Shown: positions 1 to 11,905 of the stretch, piece by piece
How the letters are laid out: each line of letters starts with the position of its first letter
How positions within the stretch are numbered: position 1 is the first letter of the stretch
Assembly: GCA_950097015.1 (NCBI GenBank)
Contig: CATNEN010000001.1
Coordinates: 17,984,501-18,048,500 of the forward strand
Length of the DNA stretch: 64,000 bases
Direction: 5' to 3'
DNA from: Macrostomum hystrix
Taxonomy: Eukaryota > Platyhelminthes > Macrostomidae
The notes under the pieces: generated by a model
Database searches by the model: none
Told to the model about the DNA's origin: nothing
What the model saw: only the letters and a program-made list of their open reading frames with translations
Position numbers and translations under genes: made by a program

Positions 1-1534
1 TATTTACACCTTGGACTCCACCAGGGCTGCCATTGTGCACTGCGACAAGTTGAAGCTGCTGCTGCTGATGCTGCTGGATGGTCCCGATGCCGTTAGCAAC
101 CACCTGATAGCCGCCGTGACCAGTTGGCTCCAGCCTGACCCGAGCCGACGGGACGCGAAATGCGGTAGCACCAGAGCCTATTTGAGCACCGGTTTGAGCA
201 GAGAGAATAGGCAGAGATGGCCGGCTGCGGCCAATGGTCACCAGGGACCTCGTGGCCAGGCCTGTCAGGTTGAACAGGTTTTGGATTAGTTAGATGAGAT
301 TGATTGAAGTAGATACCATGTCCATGATGGAAGCCATTTCTCTGTCCTGTTTGAAGTGGCTATGGGGTCGGCAAACTCCGGCCCGCGGGCCAGATGCGGC
401 CCTCGAAGCTCCCAAATCCGACCCGTTGCCCCTTCCGACACCTACATTATCCTGTTCCATCTTTCCAGTGTCTCATCTCTCCCGTGTCTCATCTCTCCAG
501 TGTCTCATCTCTCCCGTGTTTCATCTCTCCAGTGTCTCATCTCTTCCGTGTCTCATCTCTCCCGTGTCTCATCTCTCCTGTGTCTCATCTCTTCCGTGTC
601 TCATCTCCCCCGTGTCTCATCTCTCCCGTGTCTCATCTCTTCCGTGTCTCATCTCTCCCGTGTCTCATCTCTCCCGTGTCTCATCTCTTCCGTGTCTCAT
701 CTCTCCCGTGTCTCATCTCCCCGGTGTCTCATCTCTCCCGTGTTTCATCTCTCCAGTGTCTCATCTCTTCCGTGTCCCATCTCTCCCGTGTCTCATCTCT
801 CCTGTGTCTCATCTCTTCCGTGTCTCATCTCCCCCGTGTCTCATCTCCCCCGTGTCTCATCTCTCCCGTGTCTCATCTCTTCCGTGTCTCATCTCTCCCG
901 TGTCTCATCTCCCCGGTGTCTCATCTCTCCCGTGTCTTATCTCTCCTGTGTCTCATCTCTTCCGTGTCTCATCTCCCCGGTGTCTCATCTCTCCCGTGTC
1001 TCATCTCTCCCGTATCTCATCTCTCCCGTGTCTCATCTCTCCCGTGTCTCATCTCTCCCGTGTCTCATCTCTCCCCTTCATCATATTTCTACAGTCAATG
1101 CGGCCCGCTGTCGTCTTCCAGGTTCTCTCTTTCGCCCGCTAGCTAATACGTTTGCCGACCCCCGGGCTATGGCCATGACCCAAGTGGATCTACTGGGTGC
1201 TCATTATAACAAACTGGGCATCTATTGGGTGCTCATTATAACAGACTGGGCATCTAATGTGTGCTCATTATAACAGACTGGGAAGGACATTGTCATAATA
1301 ACAGATATAATGCTACTAAGTTCAATTCAGGCTCCCCACTAACAAGAGTCGTGATTCATGAGACATACGGTCATCAATTATGAAAAAATTTCGCAACTTA
1401 CTTGTCGGCGGAAATGTGGCCTTAGGCACTCGAATGTTCTGCTGTTCGATCAACATTGCAGCCTCGTACAGCATTACCAGGCCGTTGTTGCTGCTGGTGC
1501 TGCTGCTGCTGCTGCTAAGTCGCTTCCGGTGCAT
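1..1534 (-). CDS. 5' part of an unidentified gene, two coding exons, runs off the left edge
   Basis: Proposed exons, read on the minus strand, are 1534-1402 (ATG at 1534) and 261-1, continuing beyond the window. Exon 1 ends at a strong donor (CAA|GTAAGT) in phase 1. The acceptor at 262-264 (CAG) follows a CTAAC branch-like motif and supplies the two missing bases, and exon 2 then stays open to the window edge. Exon 1 encodes a serine tract from a CAG/CTG microsatellite, then MLYEAAMLIEQQ. Exon 2 is rich in Gly, Val and Gln (QQHQQQQLQL). The MLYEAAMLIE stretch resembles the Sin3-interaction helix of MXD/MNT repressors, but no bHLH region is in view, so the family is not assigned. The intron (262-1401) holds a 16-bp minisatellite. 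A GTGTAA near position 5-10 could be an earlier donor. Confidence 0.5.
460..1078. repeat. 16-bp minisatellite, locus 1
   Basis: About 39 copies of a 16-bp unit, tctcatctctcccgtg, with a few recurrent variants (ccag, ttccg, ccccgg). It fills the middle of the first intron of the left-edge gene. The same unit, reverse-complemented and slightly altered, builds the arrays at 3.4 kb and 19.4 kb. Several long open frames cross it only because 16-bp units without stops stay open; they are not genes. Confidence 0.95.
1194..1289. repeat. Three-copy 32-bp tandem repeat
   Basis: Three imperfect copies of a 32-bp unit containing gtgctcattataacagactg begin at 1194, 1226 and 1258. It lies in the same intron as the 16-bp array and is independent of it. 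Confidence 0.85.
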
Positions 1535-1906
1535 CGTGCGGTGTATAGCTTGTTTCTCTTTGTAATGTATTCTTAATTTTGCTTCGGGCCTCTGCTGGTC
1601 TCTCCGAGCAGTTCAAATTAATTAAAGAGAACTTAACAAGAAAACTGCTGCTGCTGTAAAGTTAGAAAAAATGTAAGCTCTTAAGTTGGGCGGCAACGCG
1701 GCAAGAGATGGCTTGCGACGTGGGTTTTATAGTTTTTTAAGAAAAGCTTGCAATTGGCCTGGCCACTCCCCGTGCGTGGATTTCCATGCCGCTAAATATA
1801 GATCAAAACACGGGGCGTGCGCACTTTGAATCATATGGTTTTCAAGGCCGGATCAATGAACTGTGCGTGTGGGCCGCGGACAAGGCAACGTATAGTCCCG
1901 GGCTCT

Positions 1907-1912
1907 CACGTG
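1907..1912. promoter_or_regulatory. CACGTG E-box
   Basis: A perfect palindromic CACGTG lies about 370 bp upstream of the ATG at 1534. This is the class of site bound by Myc/Max/MXD/MNT and USF factors. Function is inferred from position only. Confidence 0.3.
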
Positions 1913-2224
1913 ACGCATGCTCTGAAAGGCCGCTCTAGAGTTAAGCGCAGTTCAGCCCAATGAGGAGTAGAGGTCAAAGCTGGGACTTGCTGTACAAGCG
2001 TGAATCAACCCACCCTTGTGCCCTCTCGCTATCTCACCTCCTACTGTGCCTTAGTGTACATTCGGTCCCTCTCTAACCCAAATTCTAACCTAACCGAACC
2101 CTGCCCCGGCTATGTACATTGCCTTAGAGTTTGGAAACTTCCAAAGACCATAACAAGCGCTGACCGCATGTACCCCCGGGGCGCGCTGCGTACGCAGCCA
2201 ACCCCCTCCCCACCGCGTGCGTGT

Positions 2225-2230
2225 CACGTG
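2225..2230. promoter_or_regulatory. Second CACGTG E-box
   Basis: A second perfect CACGTG lies in the CpG-rich upstream region, about 320 bp from the first. Two copies in the same putative promoter make a functional role somewhat more likely than one. Confidence 0.3.
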
Positions 2231-2738
2231 GCTCTCTGTGTTAGTAATAGGCTTGAAAGCCGCGTGGCTCTCGCTTCACTAAGGGAAGGGAAGGGAGGGG
2301 CTGAAGCAGGGGCGAAGTCAAGAAAAGAGGGGAGAGGCGGGAAAGAAAAACCAATGCTGCTTCTTTTCTCTCCTTTGCTCATTTTCACAGCCCTCTTTCT
2401 GCCCTCGCTGCCCCCTCTTCCTTCCCTTCAATTTTGCTTCCTAGTTCCTAACAAGGCAAGCAGGGAGCTGGGCCACGGTCGCCTGACTTCGTTGGAAGCT
2501 CCTACTTCTTATTATATTTTCCACATAAGTCGAGTCACCCGTGCTGTCCAACCCTCTCTTTTATAGCGCTTCCCTTCCGCATTTCGCCACAAAACTAATG
2601 CCCTAGCGAAGAAAAGTTGACGGAACGATTGAGTGTGTGTGCACTGTGAGTGAGTGCGTGTGTGTGTGTCACGTCACTTTTTTGTGCCGGTGAAGGGGAA
2701 TGAATGAAAGAAAATGAATGAATCGTCCACTGCTGCCA

Positions 2739-2772
<34 letters not shown>

Positions 2773-2774
2773 GC
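2739..2774. repeat. (CTG)n microsatellite
   Basis: An almost pure run of about eleven CTG triplets (CAG on the minus strand) lies in a presumed noncoding upstream region. Confidence 0.9.
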
Positions 2775-3382
2775 TGAATTTGCACAAGTTTGCCGCGGAG
2801 AGTAACTAAGGCATTTGGTAATGGTAGGCAATAATAGGCAAATAAGGCTTATTGCAATGTTCCGTGTGAATGGAAATTTGTGATTAGGGTATAGTAAATT
2901 ATAATTGGCACAAGTAAGCACCAGCAAAATGTATGGGACTGGCCGCAGTGCTGACAGGAAGCTGTTAAGTGTCGATTTGCTCCATATTTTTTCTGTCTGC
3001 TGTACACAGTACCCAGAACACAGCTTGCTAGCAGCTATTTTCTATCATGTGAAATAAGCATGCTGTTAACAAAAGCGCAAAGCTCTACCAGAACGTTCTT
3101 GCGCAGCTTACTTCGCATGTAATCTACTGTATGAATAATATTAGTTGGTCTTATTATTAGTACAAGTATTTTTACTAGAGTGCGCGCTCGGTGAAAGTGC
3201 AAGCTGCCCAGAAGCGCTGTGCACTCTTGTCTTAGGATTACTGCTTTTCATACTCTCTCACTCTCTTTCTCTCTTCCTCCTATTCCTGCAGCGCAATGTT
3301 CTGTGTTCAGTCGTTCACTTGGCCAGCAGTTTTTCGTGCCATCAACCCTTAGCGCTGCGCAACACACGGCTAAGCAATGCTC

Positions 3383-4120
3383 CAGAGATGAGACATGGGA
3401 GAGATGGGACAGGGGAGAAATGAGTCAGGGGAGAGATGAGACAGGGGAGAGAAGGGACAGGGGAGAAATGAGTCAGGGGAGAGATGAGACAGTGGAGAGA
3501 AGGGACAGGGGAAAGATGGGACAGGGGAGAGATGGGACAGGGGAGAAATGAGACAGAGGAGAGAAGGGACAGGGGAGAGAAGGGACAGGGGAGAGAAGGG
3601 ACAGGGGAAAGATGGGACAGGGAAGAAATGAGACAGGGGAGAGATGAGACAGGGGAGAGATGGGACAGGGGAGAGATGGGACAGGGGAGAGATGGGACAG
3701 GGGAGAGATGGGACAGGGGAGAGATGGGACAGGGGAGAGATGGGACAGGGGAGAGATGTGACATGGGAGAGATGGGACAGGGGAGAGATGGGACAGGGGA
3801 GAGATGGGACAGGGGAGAGATGTTACATGGGAGAGCTGGGGCAGGAGAGAGATGAGACAGGGGAGAGATGGGACAGGGGAGAGATGGGACAGGAGAGAGA
3901 TGGGACAGGGGAGAGATGGGACAGGGGAGAGATGGGACAGGGGAGAGATGGGACAGGGGAGAGATGGGACAGGGGAGAGATGGGACAGGGGAGAGATGGG
4001 ACAGGGGAGAGATGGGACAGGGGAGAGATGAGACAGGGGAGAGATGTGACAGGGGAGAGATGTGACATGGGAGAGATGGGACAGGAGAGAGATGTGACAT
4101 GGGAGAGTTGGGGCAAGAGA
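3383..4120. repeat. 16-bp minisatellite, locus 2
   Basis: About 46 copies of gggacaggggagagat and close variants (gagacagg, gtgacagg). The reverse complement matches the unit of the 460-1078 array at most positions, so the two loci carry one minisatellite family in opposite orientation. No flanking exon was recognised here. Confidence 0.95.
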
Positions 4121-5055
4121 GATATAAGGCAGATGAGACAATCTAAACTAGAGTGAACTTGTATTTTGACTGGCCCAATATGCCCTTACTTATGAATTGA
4201 AACTTTCATGACTTGGTAACCATGGTAACTGATCTTGCACTTGTATATCCGTGAAGAAAGGTGTGAACTGACTGAAGCTCACGATCGTAGACAGCTCAGA
4301 AGTACTAAGTTTCTAGCCATCTAAATAACTTTCAGAGCACTCTTAGGCCTCGCTGAGTATGGTGTATTAGCTTTAATAGACGAGTAGGCCTAATGGCTAA
4401 TGGGATTTACCCATTAGGTTCTCACCTGCTCTATCCATGCTGCTATATTGATTTGTCACCACAGAAGCCACTGTGTCATGGACACATGCACTCTTATATG
4501 AATTGCAGGTATAAAATTAATTTATTGGCCCTGTGACAGTTTATAGATGTATAGATTAGATGCCAATAGACATATGGCGGTTTAGGTAAATGCAACTGAA
4601 TTAATCAATTATTTAGATTTAAGTGGCTCTCCGTAAGCCTATATTCAGTTTTATACCTTATATACTATGACTTTTCTATCTTGCTATTGAAAACTTGGAC
4701 ACTGGTGGGATAACATCATTGGGATAGATTTAAGTATGGGGAGTGAAAATTACTAACGCCTGGATAAAAAAAGTTAATTAATTAGGCGAATAAATTTTAC
4801 GCATTTTAGATGTAATGGCATAAGCCAAATGAGGCATTGACGTGACACAAAATAGTATAAAAAGCAACTGCATTAGAAATAAATAGAATATTATTCCTAT
4901 GCGTACTTTCTTAAGAGCGTACCGCAAACTATTTCACAAAAGTGCAAACGAGTCAGAAAGCATAGTTCCACTTTCAGGTCTTCAATCAAATTAGAACGCG
5001 AGAGTGTGCGAAAAAAATAGATTGCATTCGTTAAAGTGCAATCTTGGAACTAATT
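4121..5055. other. AT-rich intergenic DNA
   Basis: No exon, RNA gene or repeat could be supported in this stretch. It is AT-rich with many stops in all frames. Confidence 0.6.
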
Positions 5056-5776
5056 GTTAGACAAGAGGCTCACATGTTAGACAAAACTATAACCTGTTAG
5101 ACAGAACTATAACCTGTTAGACAGAACTATAACCTCTTATTTTTATCACTATTTTTATCTGTTAGACAAAACTATTACCTGTTAGACAGGCTGTTCACCT
5201 GTTAGACAGGATGTTCACCTGTTAGACAGGATGTTCATTTATCAGACAGGCTGTTCACCTGTTAGATTGCACCTGCTCCAATCGGGCCAGATGTGCAGCC
5301 GACAGCACAGCCGCAGCTATTGCGCGGCGCATCTGAAAGCTGCGTACGGCTGTTCAGTCCATGGACTGAGGAGACGCCACACCTACCTTCAATTATCCCA
5401 GCTAATGTTGGTACCCATTTAAAAGCTGGGTGAACTGAAGCAATGCAGAGTTAAGTGTCTTGCTAAAGGACACAAACTGTTTCAGTGGAGTCAGGAATCG
5501 AACCCCCGACCTTTAAGTCGTGAGTCCGACGCCCTAACCACTAGGCTATAACCTCTTAGATACAAATATAACCTGTTAGACAGGTTGTTCACCTGTTAGA
5601 CAGGCTGTTCACCTGTTAGACAGGTTGTTCACCTGTTAGACAGGCTGTTCACCTGATATTAGACAGGCTGTTCACATTTTAGATAGGCTGTTCACCTGTT
5701 AGACAGGCTGTTCACCTGTTATACAGGCTGTTCACCTGTTGGACAGGCTGTTCACCTGTTAGACAGGCTGTTCACC
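5056..5776. repeat. 20-bp minisatellite split by a SINE
   Basis: Tandem copies of a 20-bp unit, cctgttagacaggctgttca, with degenerate edge copies (cctgttagacagaactataa). The array occupies 5056-5265 and 5554-5776 and is interrupted by a tRNA-derived element. The first half of the unit, acctgttagaca, is shared with the separate array at 7.1-8.1 kb. Confidence 0.9.
5266..5553 (-). mobile_element. tRNA-derived SINE, family 2
   Basis: Read on the minus strand, it begins with a tRNA-like head: a box A-like agtggttagggcgtcgg and a box B-like gggttcgattcc. A conserved gtcctttagcaagacactta block follows, then a GC-rich body ending near a gtgcagccgac motif. The head plus the cctttagcaagacactt block is typical of tRNA-derived SINEs of many aquatic animals. 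It sits inside the 20-bp array, so its target duplication cannot be told from the array itself. Confidence 0.75.
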
Positions 5777-6165
5777 AGAAAGTCACCCCTCATGCTTGTG
5801 AGATACATTCGGGCATGTGTACAAGACGGCAAGGGACATCGATATCTGCTGTTGCCAGGCATGAAAGTATTGCAAATCCTACCTGCAGCAACACCATTGA
5901 TTTATGTCTAGACTGGGTGAACTTCGAATGCGGCACATTGATTTTTGTTTCCACTCATCTTTCCATTTCTGTTTCGTGGCGAAATCCATCCCTTACAATT
6001 ATAACGCAAACCATTTCTCTGATTTATAACAAGCCTTATCAGATATGCAACTGCTGCACTTGCTTAAGTGTAATAAACTTTAAGAGGTTCTAAACTGGTA
6101 AATTAGGGGATTACAATCTACTGAGATTTGGTTGAAATGTTGCCACTTTTGTCAAATTTCATTCA
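5777..6165. other. Unassigned spacer
   Basis: A 92-residue plus-strand open frame (5815-6093) has no recognisable domain and is not claimed as a gene. Nothing else is visible. Confidence 0.5.
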
Positions 6166-6167
6166 CA

Positions 6168-6692
6168 TTCACAATCCACTCTCCACAGTCCACTCTCCAC
6201 AACCCACTCTCCACAGTCCACTCTCCACAGTCCACTCTCCACAACCCACTCTCCACAGTCCACTCTCCACAGTCCACTCTCCACAGTCCACTCTCCACAG
6301 TCCACTCTCCACAATCCACTCTCCACAATCCACTCTCCACAGTCCACTCTCCACAGTCCACTCTCCACAATCCAGTTTCCACAATCCACTCTCCACAATC
6401 CACTCTCCACAATCCACCCTCCACGGTCCACTCTCCACAGTCCACTCTCAACAGTTCACTCCCTGCAATTCACTCTCCACAGTTCACTCCCTGCAATTCA
6501 CTCTCAACAGTTCACTCCCTGCAATTCACTCTCAACAGTTCACTCCCTGCAATTCACTCTCAACAGTTCACTCCCTGCAATTCACTCTCAACAGTTCACT
6601 CCCTGCAATTCACTCTCAACAGTTCACTCCCTGCAATTCACTCTCAACAGTTCACTCCCTGCAATTCACTCTCAACAGTTCACTCCCTGCAA
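6168..6692. repeat. 14-bp minisatellite turning into a 28-bp unit
   Basis: From 6168 to about 6450 the unit is 14 bp (tccactctccacag, with caacc and caatc variants). From about 6450 to 6692 the repeat becomes a homogeneous 28-bp dimer alternating ttcactccctgcaa with ttcactctcaacag. Open frames across it on both strands are repeat artefacts. Confidence 0.95.
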
Positions 6693-7100
6693 TTGCCGAA
6701 ATTCAATGAAAACGTTTCATCACCCAATGCTTTTTCATTGAAATGCAAACCAAAGGTTAACAGGCGTTTCTGCTCATCTGTCTTCTTTTGTTCGCTTTTT
6801 TGTTATGAAACATGATCGTCAAGTCGAAACATTTTTACTGGCATTTCCAAATTTAGCAAATAATTGTCCCTGTTTTTGACATTAGAGATTCACGTTTTAG
6901 CAATTGCACTTTGTGTTAAAGTAGTCAATGACATCGCTATTAGTCGCTTTTAGACTATAATACTGAATCTTCTCTTGCTATATACATCCTTGACTTAATG
7001 CCAATTAGCATTTGCGCATCGATACAATTTCAATTGGTTTTTGACAACGCCCAAAAATTTTACACTGCCTGTTCGACAGGCCTCAAATAAAAAGCCCCGT
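6693..7100. other. Unassigned spacer
   Basis: AT-rich sequence between two arrays; no feature could be supported. Confidence 0.5.
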
Positions 7101-8070
7101 CAGACAAACACAACACCTGTTAGACAAACACAACACCTGTTAGACAAACACAACACCTGTTAGACAAACACAACACCTGTTAGACAAACACAACACCTGT
7201 TAGACAAACACAACACCTGTTAGACAAACACGAAACCTGTTAGACAAACACAACACCTGTTAGACAAACACAACACCTGTTAGACAAACACAACACCTGT
7301 TAGACAAACACAACACCTGTTAGACAAACACGAAACCTGTTAGACAAACACAACACCTGTTAGACAAACACAACACCTGTTAGACAAACACAAAACCTGT
7401 TAGACAGACACGAAACCTGTTAGACAAACACAAAACCTGTTAGACAAACACGAAACCTGTTAGACTAACACAACACCTGTTATAAAAACACGAAACCTGT
7501 AAGACAAACACAGAACTTGTTATACAAACACGAAACCTGTTAGACAAACACAAAGCCTGTTAGACAAACACAACACCTGTTAGACAAACACGAAACCTGT
7601 TAGTCAAACACGAAACCTGTTAGACAACCACAAAACCTGTTAGACAAACACAGAACCTGTTATACAAACACGAAACCTGTTAGACAAACACGAAACCTGT
7701 TAGTCAAACACGAAACCTGTTAGACAACCACAAAACCTGTTAGACAACCACAAAACCTGTTAGACAAACACAACACCTGTTAGACAAACACAACACCTGT
7801 TAGACAAACACAACACCTGTTAGACAAACACGAAACCTGTTAGTCAAACACAAAACCTGTTAGACAAACACAAAACCTGTTAGACAAACACAAAACCTGT
7901 TGGTCAAACACGAAACCTGTTAGACAAACACGAAACCTGTTAGACAGATGCGAAACCTGTTAGACAAACACAAAACCTGTTGGTCAAACACGAAACCTGT
8001 TAGACAAACACGAAACCTGTTAGACAGATGCGAAACCTGTTAGACAAACACAAAACCTGTTAGACAAACA
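7101..8070. repeat. 20-bp minisatellite (cctgttagacaaacacaaca)
   Basis: About 48 copies in register at exactly 20 bp. The half cctgttagaca is almost invariant, while the other half varies (caacac, cgaaac, caaaac, and rare gatgcg). The conserved half is identical to that of the 5.1-5.8 kb array. Confidence 0.95.
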
Positions 8071-8884
8071 GAAGGCCGTTTGACAATCTGCTAGCAAGAC
8101 TAGCTGTCGCTAGTGTGTCTGTCTAAGTCTCTAAGTTCTTGGCCTTGGAAACGGAGGCAGAAGAAATTGCTCACGGAAAGCAAGTCAGCGTGTTTGTTCA
8201 GCAGCGAGACCCGGGCAAACAGCAAAAGCACAGCTTTCTAGCCCAGCTTCTATTTGGCTTTGGGAGAGACCTCTGATACACAATGCGGTTTCTAGATCCC
8301 TCTATACCAAGTAATGGGGACTTTCAGAATGAATTCAGGATCTGTCAATTATCCGAGAATTTAGAAAAAAAATTGGAACGAAAACAACTTCTATAGCTGC
8401 TGGTTTCTGTTTAATCTGGTTAAAGTGCAAACAATTCAATTACAATGATCCCGGCTTTGACTTTGATGTCACAAACTGGATGGAGCCTGCTGGAGAGAGC
8501 GCACGCGTGACAATATCATAGAATTCGGCTTTTAAAGACGTGGGTGTTCAGGGCGGAGCAGTGGGGTACAGCTGGCAAAGCTGAGAATTAGCTTTTTTCA
8601 GCACCTTGTTAACGGTGCGCTTGTGTGAGGCGTTTGCTTCGACGCTGCTACATGTAATTAGAGAATGAGAGAGATTCGGGGCAAAATGAGAGAGATGGGA
8701 ACAAGGCCGGATGCTGCACTGGACAGGGAAATAGAGGCGACTGATAGCAACGGTAGCAACTAAAACAGATACAGGGAGTGGGGAGAGAAAAAAAAGAGAT
8801 TTGGGGAAGCAGGCAGAAAGAACTGATGGGAAAGATCCATGGTGGGATATTTAGAGATGTAGAGACGGAGAGAGATAGGGGGAG
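8071..8884. other. Unassigned spacer
   Basis: Mixed-composition sequence between two arrays. No exon with supporting splice sites and family similarity was seen. Confidence 0.5.
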
Positions 8885-11800
8885 AGGGAGATAATGAGAC
8901 AGTGAGAGAATGAGACAGTGAGAGAGGGAGAGAGGGAGACAGTGAGAGAGGGAGAGAGTGAGAGAGGGAGACAGGGAGAGAGGGAGACAGTGAGAGAGGG
9001 AGACAGTGAGAGAAGGAGACAGTGAGAGAGGGAGAGAAGGAGACAGTGAGAGAGGGAGACAGGGAGAGAGGGAGACAGTGAGAGAGGGAGACAGTGAGAG
9101 AAGGAGACAGTGAGAGAGGGAGAGAAGGAGACAGTGAGAGAGGGAGACAGTGAGAGAGGGAGACAGTGAGAGAGGGAGACAGTGAGAGAGGGAGAGAGGG
9201 AGACAGTGAGAGAGGGAGACAGTGAGAGAGGGAGACAGTGAGAGAGGGAGAGAGTGAGACAGTGAGAGAATGAGACAGTGAGAGAGTGAGACAGTGAGAC
9301 AGTGAGAGAGTGAGACAGTGAGAGAGTGAGACAGTGAGAGAGTGAGAGAGTGAGACAGTGAGAGAGTGAGACAGTGAGACAGTGAGAGAGTGAGACAGTG
9401 AGACAGTGAGACAGTGAGAGAGTGAGACAGTGAGAGAGTGAGACAGTGAGAGAGTGAGAGAGTGAGACAGTGAGAGAGTGAGACAGTGAGAGAGTGAGAG
9501 AGTGAGACAGTGAGAGAGTGAGAGAGTGAGACAGTGAGAGAGTGAGACAGTGAGACAGTGAGACAGTGAGACACTGAGAGAGTGAGACAGTGAGAGAGTG
9601 AGACAGTGAGAGAGTGAGAGAGTGAGACAGTGAGACAGTGAGAGAGTGAGACAGTGAGAGAGTGAGACAGTGAGACAGTGAGACAGTGAGACAGTGAGAC
9701 AGTGAGAGAGTGAGACAGTGAGAGAGTGAGACAGTGAGAGAATGAGAGAGTGAGACAGTGAGAGAGTGAGACAGTGAGAGAGTGAGACAGTGAGAGAGTG
9801 AGACAGTGAGAGAGTGAGACAGTGAGAGAGTGAGACAGTGAGAGAGTGAGAGAGTGAGACAGTGAGAGAGTGAGACAGTGAGAGAGTGAGACAGTGAGAC
9901 AGTGAGACAGTGAGAGAGTGAGACAGTGAGAGAGTGAGAGAGTGAGACAGTGAGAGAGTGAGACAGTGAGACAGTGAGAGAGTGAGACAGTGAGAGAGTG
10001 AGACAGTGAGAGAGTGAGAGAGTGAGACAGTGAGACAGTGAGAGAGTGAGAGAGTGAGAGAGTGAGAGAGTGAGACACTGAGAGAGTGAGACAGCGAGAG
10101 AGTGAGAGAGTGAGACAGTGAGAGAGTGAGACAGTGAGAGAGTGAGAGAGTGAGACAGTGAGAGAGTGAGACAGTGAGAGAGTGAGAGAGTGAGACAGTG
10201 AGAGAGTGAGAGAGTGAGACAGTGAGAGAGTGAGACAGTGAGAGAGTGAGACAGTGAGAGAGTGAGAGAGTGAGACAGTGAGACAGTGAGACAGTGAGAC
10301 AGTGAGACAGTGAGAGAGTGAGACAGTGAGAGAGTGAGACAGTGAGAGAATGAGAGAGTGAGACAGTGAGAGAGTGAGACAGTGAGAGAGTGAGACAGTG
10401 AGAGAGTGAGAGAGTGAGACAGTGAGAGAGTGAGACAGTGAGACAGTGAGACAGTGAGACAGTGAGACAGTGAGAGAGTGAGACAGTGAGAGAGTGAGAG
10501 AGTGAGACAGTGAGAGAGTGAGACAGTGAGACAGTGAGAGAGTGAGACAGTGAGAGAGTGAGACAGTGAGAGAGTGAGAGAGTGAGACAGTGAGACAGTG
10601 AGAGAGTGAGAGAGTGAGAGAGTGAGAGAGTGAGACACTGAGAGAGTGAGACAGCGAGAGAGTGAGAGAGTGAGACAGTGAGAGAGTGAGACAGTGAGAG
10701 AGTGAGACAGTGAGAGAGTGAGACAGTGAGAGAGTGAGAGAGTGAGACAGTGAGAGAGTGAGAGAGTGAGACAGTGAGAGAGTGAGACAGTGAGACAGTG
10801 AGACAGTGAGACAGCGAGAGAGTGAGAGAGTGAGACAGTGAGAGAGTGAGACAGTGAGAGAGTGAGAGAGTGAGACAGTGAGAGAGTGAGACAGTGAGAC
10901 AGTGAGACAGTGAGAGAGTGAGACAGTGAGAGAGTGAGACAGTGAGAGAGTGAGCGAGTGAGACAGTGAGAGAGTGAGACAGTGAGACAGTGAGAGAGTG
11001 AGACAGTGAGAGAGTGAGACAGTGAGACAGTGAGAGAGTGAGACAGTGAGACAGTGAGAGAGTGAGACAGTGAGAGAGTGAGACAGTGAGAGAATGAGAG
11101 AGTGAGACAGTGAGAGAGTGAGACAGTGAGAGAGTGAGACAGTGAGAGAGTGAGAGAGTGAGACAGTGAGAGAGTGAGACAGTGAGAGAGTGAGACAGTG
11201 AGAGAGTGAGACAGTGAGACAGTGAGAGAGTGAGACAGTGAGAGAGTGAGACAGTGAGAGAGTGAGAGAGTGAGACAGTGAGACAGTGAGACAGTGAGAG
11301 AGTGAGACAGTGAGAGAGTGAGACAGTGAGACAGTGAGAGAGTGAGACAGTGAGAGAGTGAGAGAGTGAGACAGTGAGACAGTGAGACAGTGAGAGAGTG
11401 AGAGAGTGAGACAGTGAGAGAGTGAGACAGTGAGAGAGTGAGAGAGTGAGAGAGTGAGACAGTGAGAGAGTGAGACAGTGAGAGAGTGAGAGAGTGAGAC
11501 AGTGAGAGAGTGAGACAGTGAGACAGTGAGAGAGTGAGACAGTGAGAGAGTGAGACAGTGAGACAGTGAGAGAGTGAGACAGTGAGACAGTGAGAGAGTG
11601 AGACAGTGAGAGAGTGAGACAGTGAGAGAATGAGAGAGTGAGACAGTGAGACAGTGAGAGTGAGACAGTGAGACAGTGAGACAGTGAGACAGTGAGACAG
11701 TGAGACAGTGAGAGTGAGACAGTGAGACAGTGAGAGAGTGAGAGTGAGACAGTGAGAGAGTGAGACAGTGAGACAGTGAGAGTGAGACAGTGAGACAGTG

Positions 11801-11905
11801 AGACAGTGAGACAGTGAGACAGTGAGACAGTGAGAGAGTGAGAGAGTGAGACAGTGAGACAGTGAGTCAGAGAGAGTGAGACAGTGAGACAGAGAGAGTG
11901 AGAGA
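8885..11905. repeat. 3-kb purine-rich 8-bp minisatellite
   Basis: The array is built from two interchangeable octamers, gagagagt and gagacagt, in irregular order. The left edge (about 8885-9250) uses a related gagggaga form, and the right edge (after about 11640) mixes in a 6-bp gagagt spacer. A rare marker, gacactgagagagtgagaca, occurs at about 10074 and again exactly 560 bp later, so at least one 70-unit block has been duplicated. Open frames of 476 and 595 codons on the minus strand are repeat artefacts. Confidence 0.95.

Larger units (their letters stand above)
1535..3382. other. Region upstream of the left-edge gene; presumed promoter and 5' UTR
   Basis: No convincing exon was found. 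The stretch from about 1750 to 2300 is relatively CpG-rich and holds two CACGTG sites. A (GT)-rich run lies near 2630-2672 and a CTG tract at 2739-2774. A minus-strand open frame at 2595-2927 crosses the CTG tract, but it lacks family similarity and is probably not coding. It could be 5' UTR of the gene starting at 1534. Confidence 0.4.

Noticed and set aside
2595-2927. Minus-strand frame of 110 codons with a Gln tract
   Set aside because: The Gln tract comes from a CTG microsatellite, and the rest has no similarity to a known family or supporting splice signals.
3342-4156. Long open frames on both strands across 3.4-4.1 kb
   Set aside because: They are translations of the 16-bp minisatellite in several frames; the same happens at 0.5 kb and 19.4 kb.
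5480-5545. tRNA genes at 5.5, 30.9, 40.5 and 44.4 kb
   Set aside because: They have box A and box B-like sequences but no complete cloverleaf, and are followed by shared SINE bodies. Only the copy at 63.9 kb is a full tRNA gene.
8648-10638. Very long minus-strand open frames (476 and 595 codons, Ser-Leu-Thr-His repeats)
   Set aside because: They are produced by the 8-bp array, whose units lack stops. There is no initiation context, domain or splice structure.
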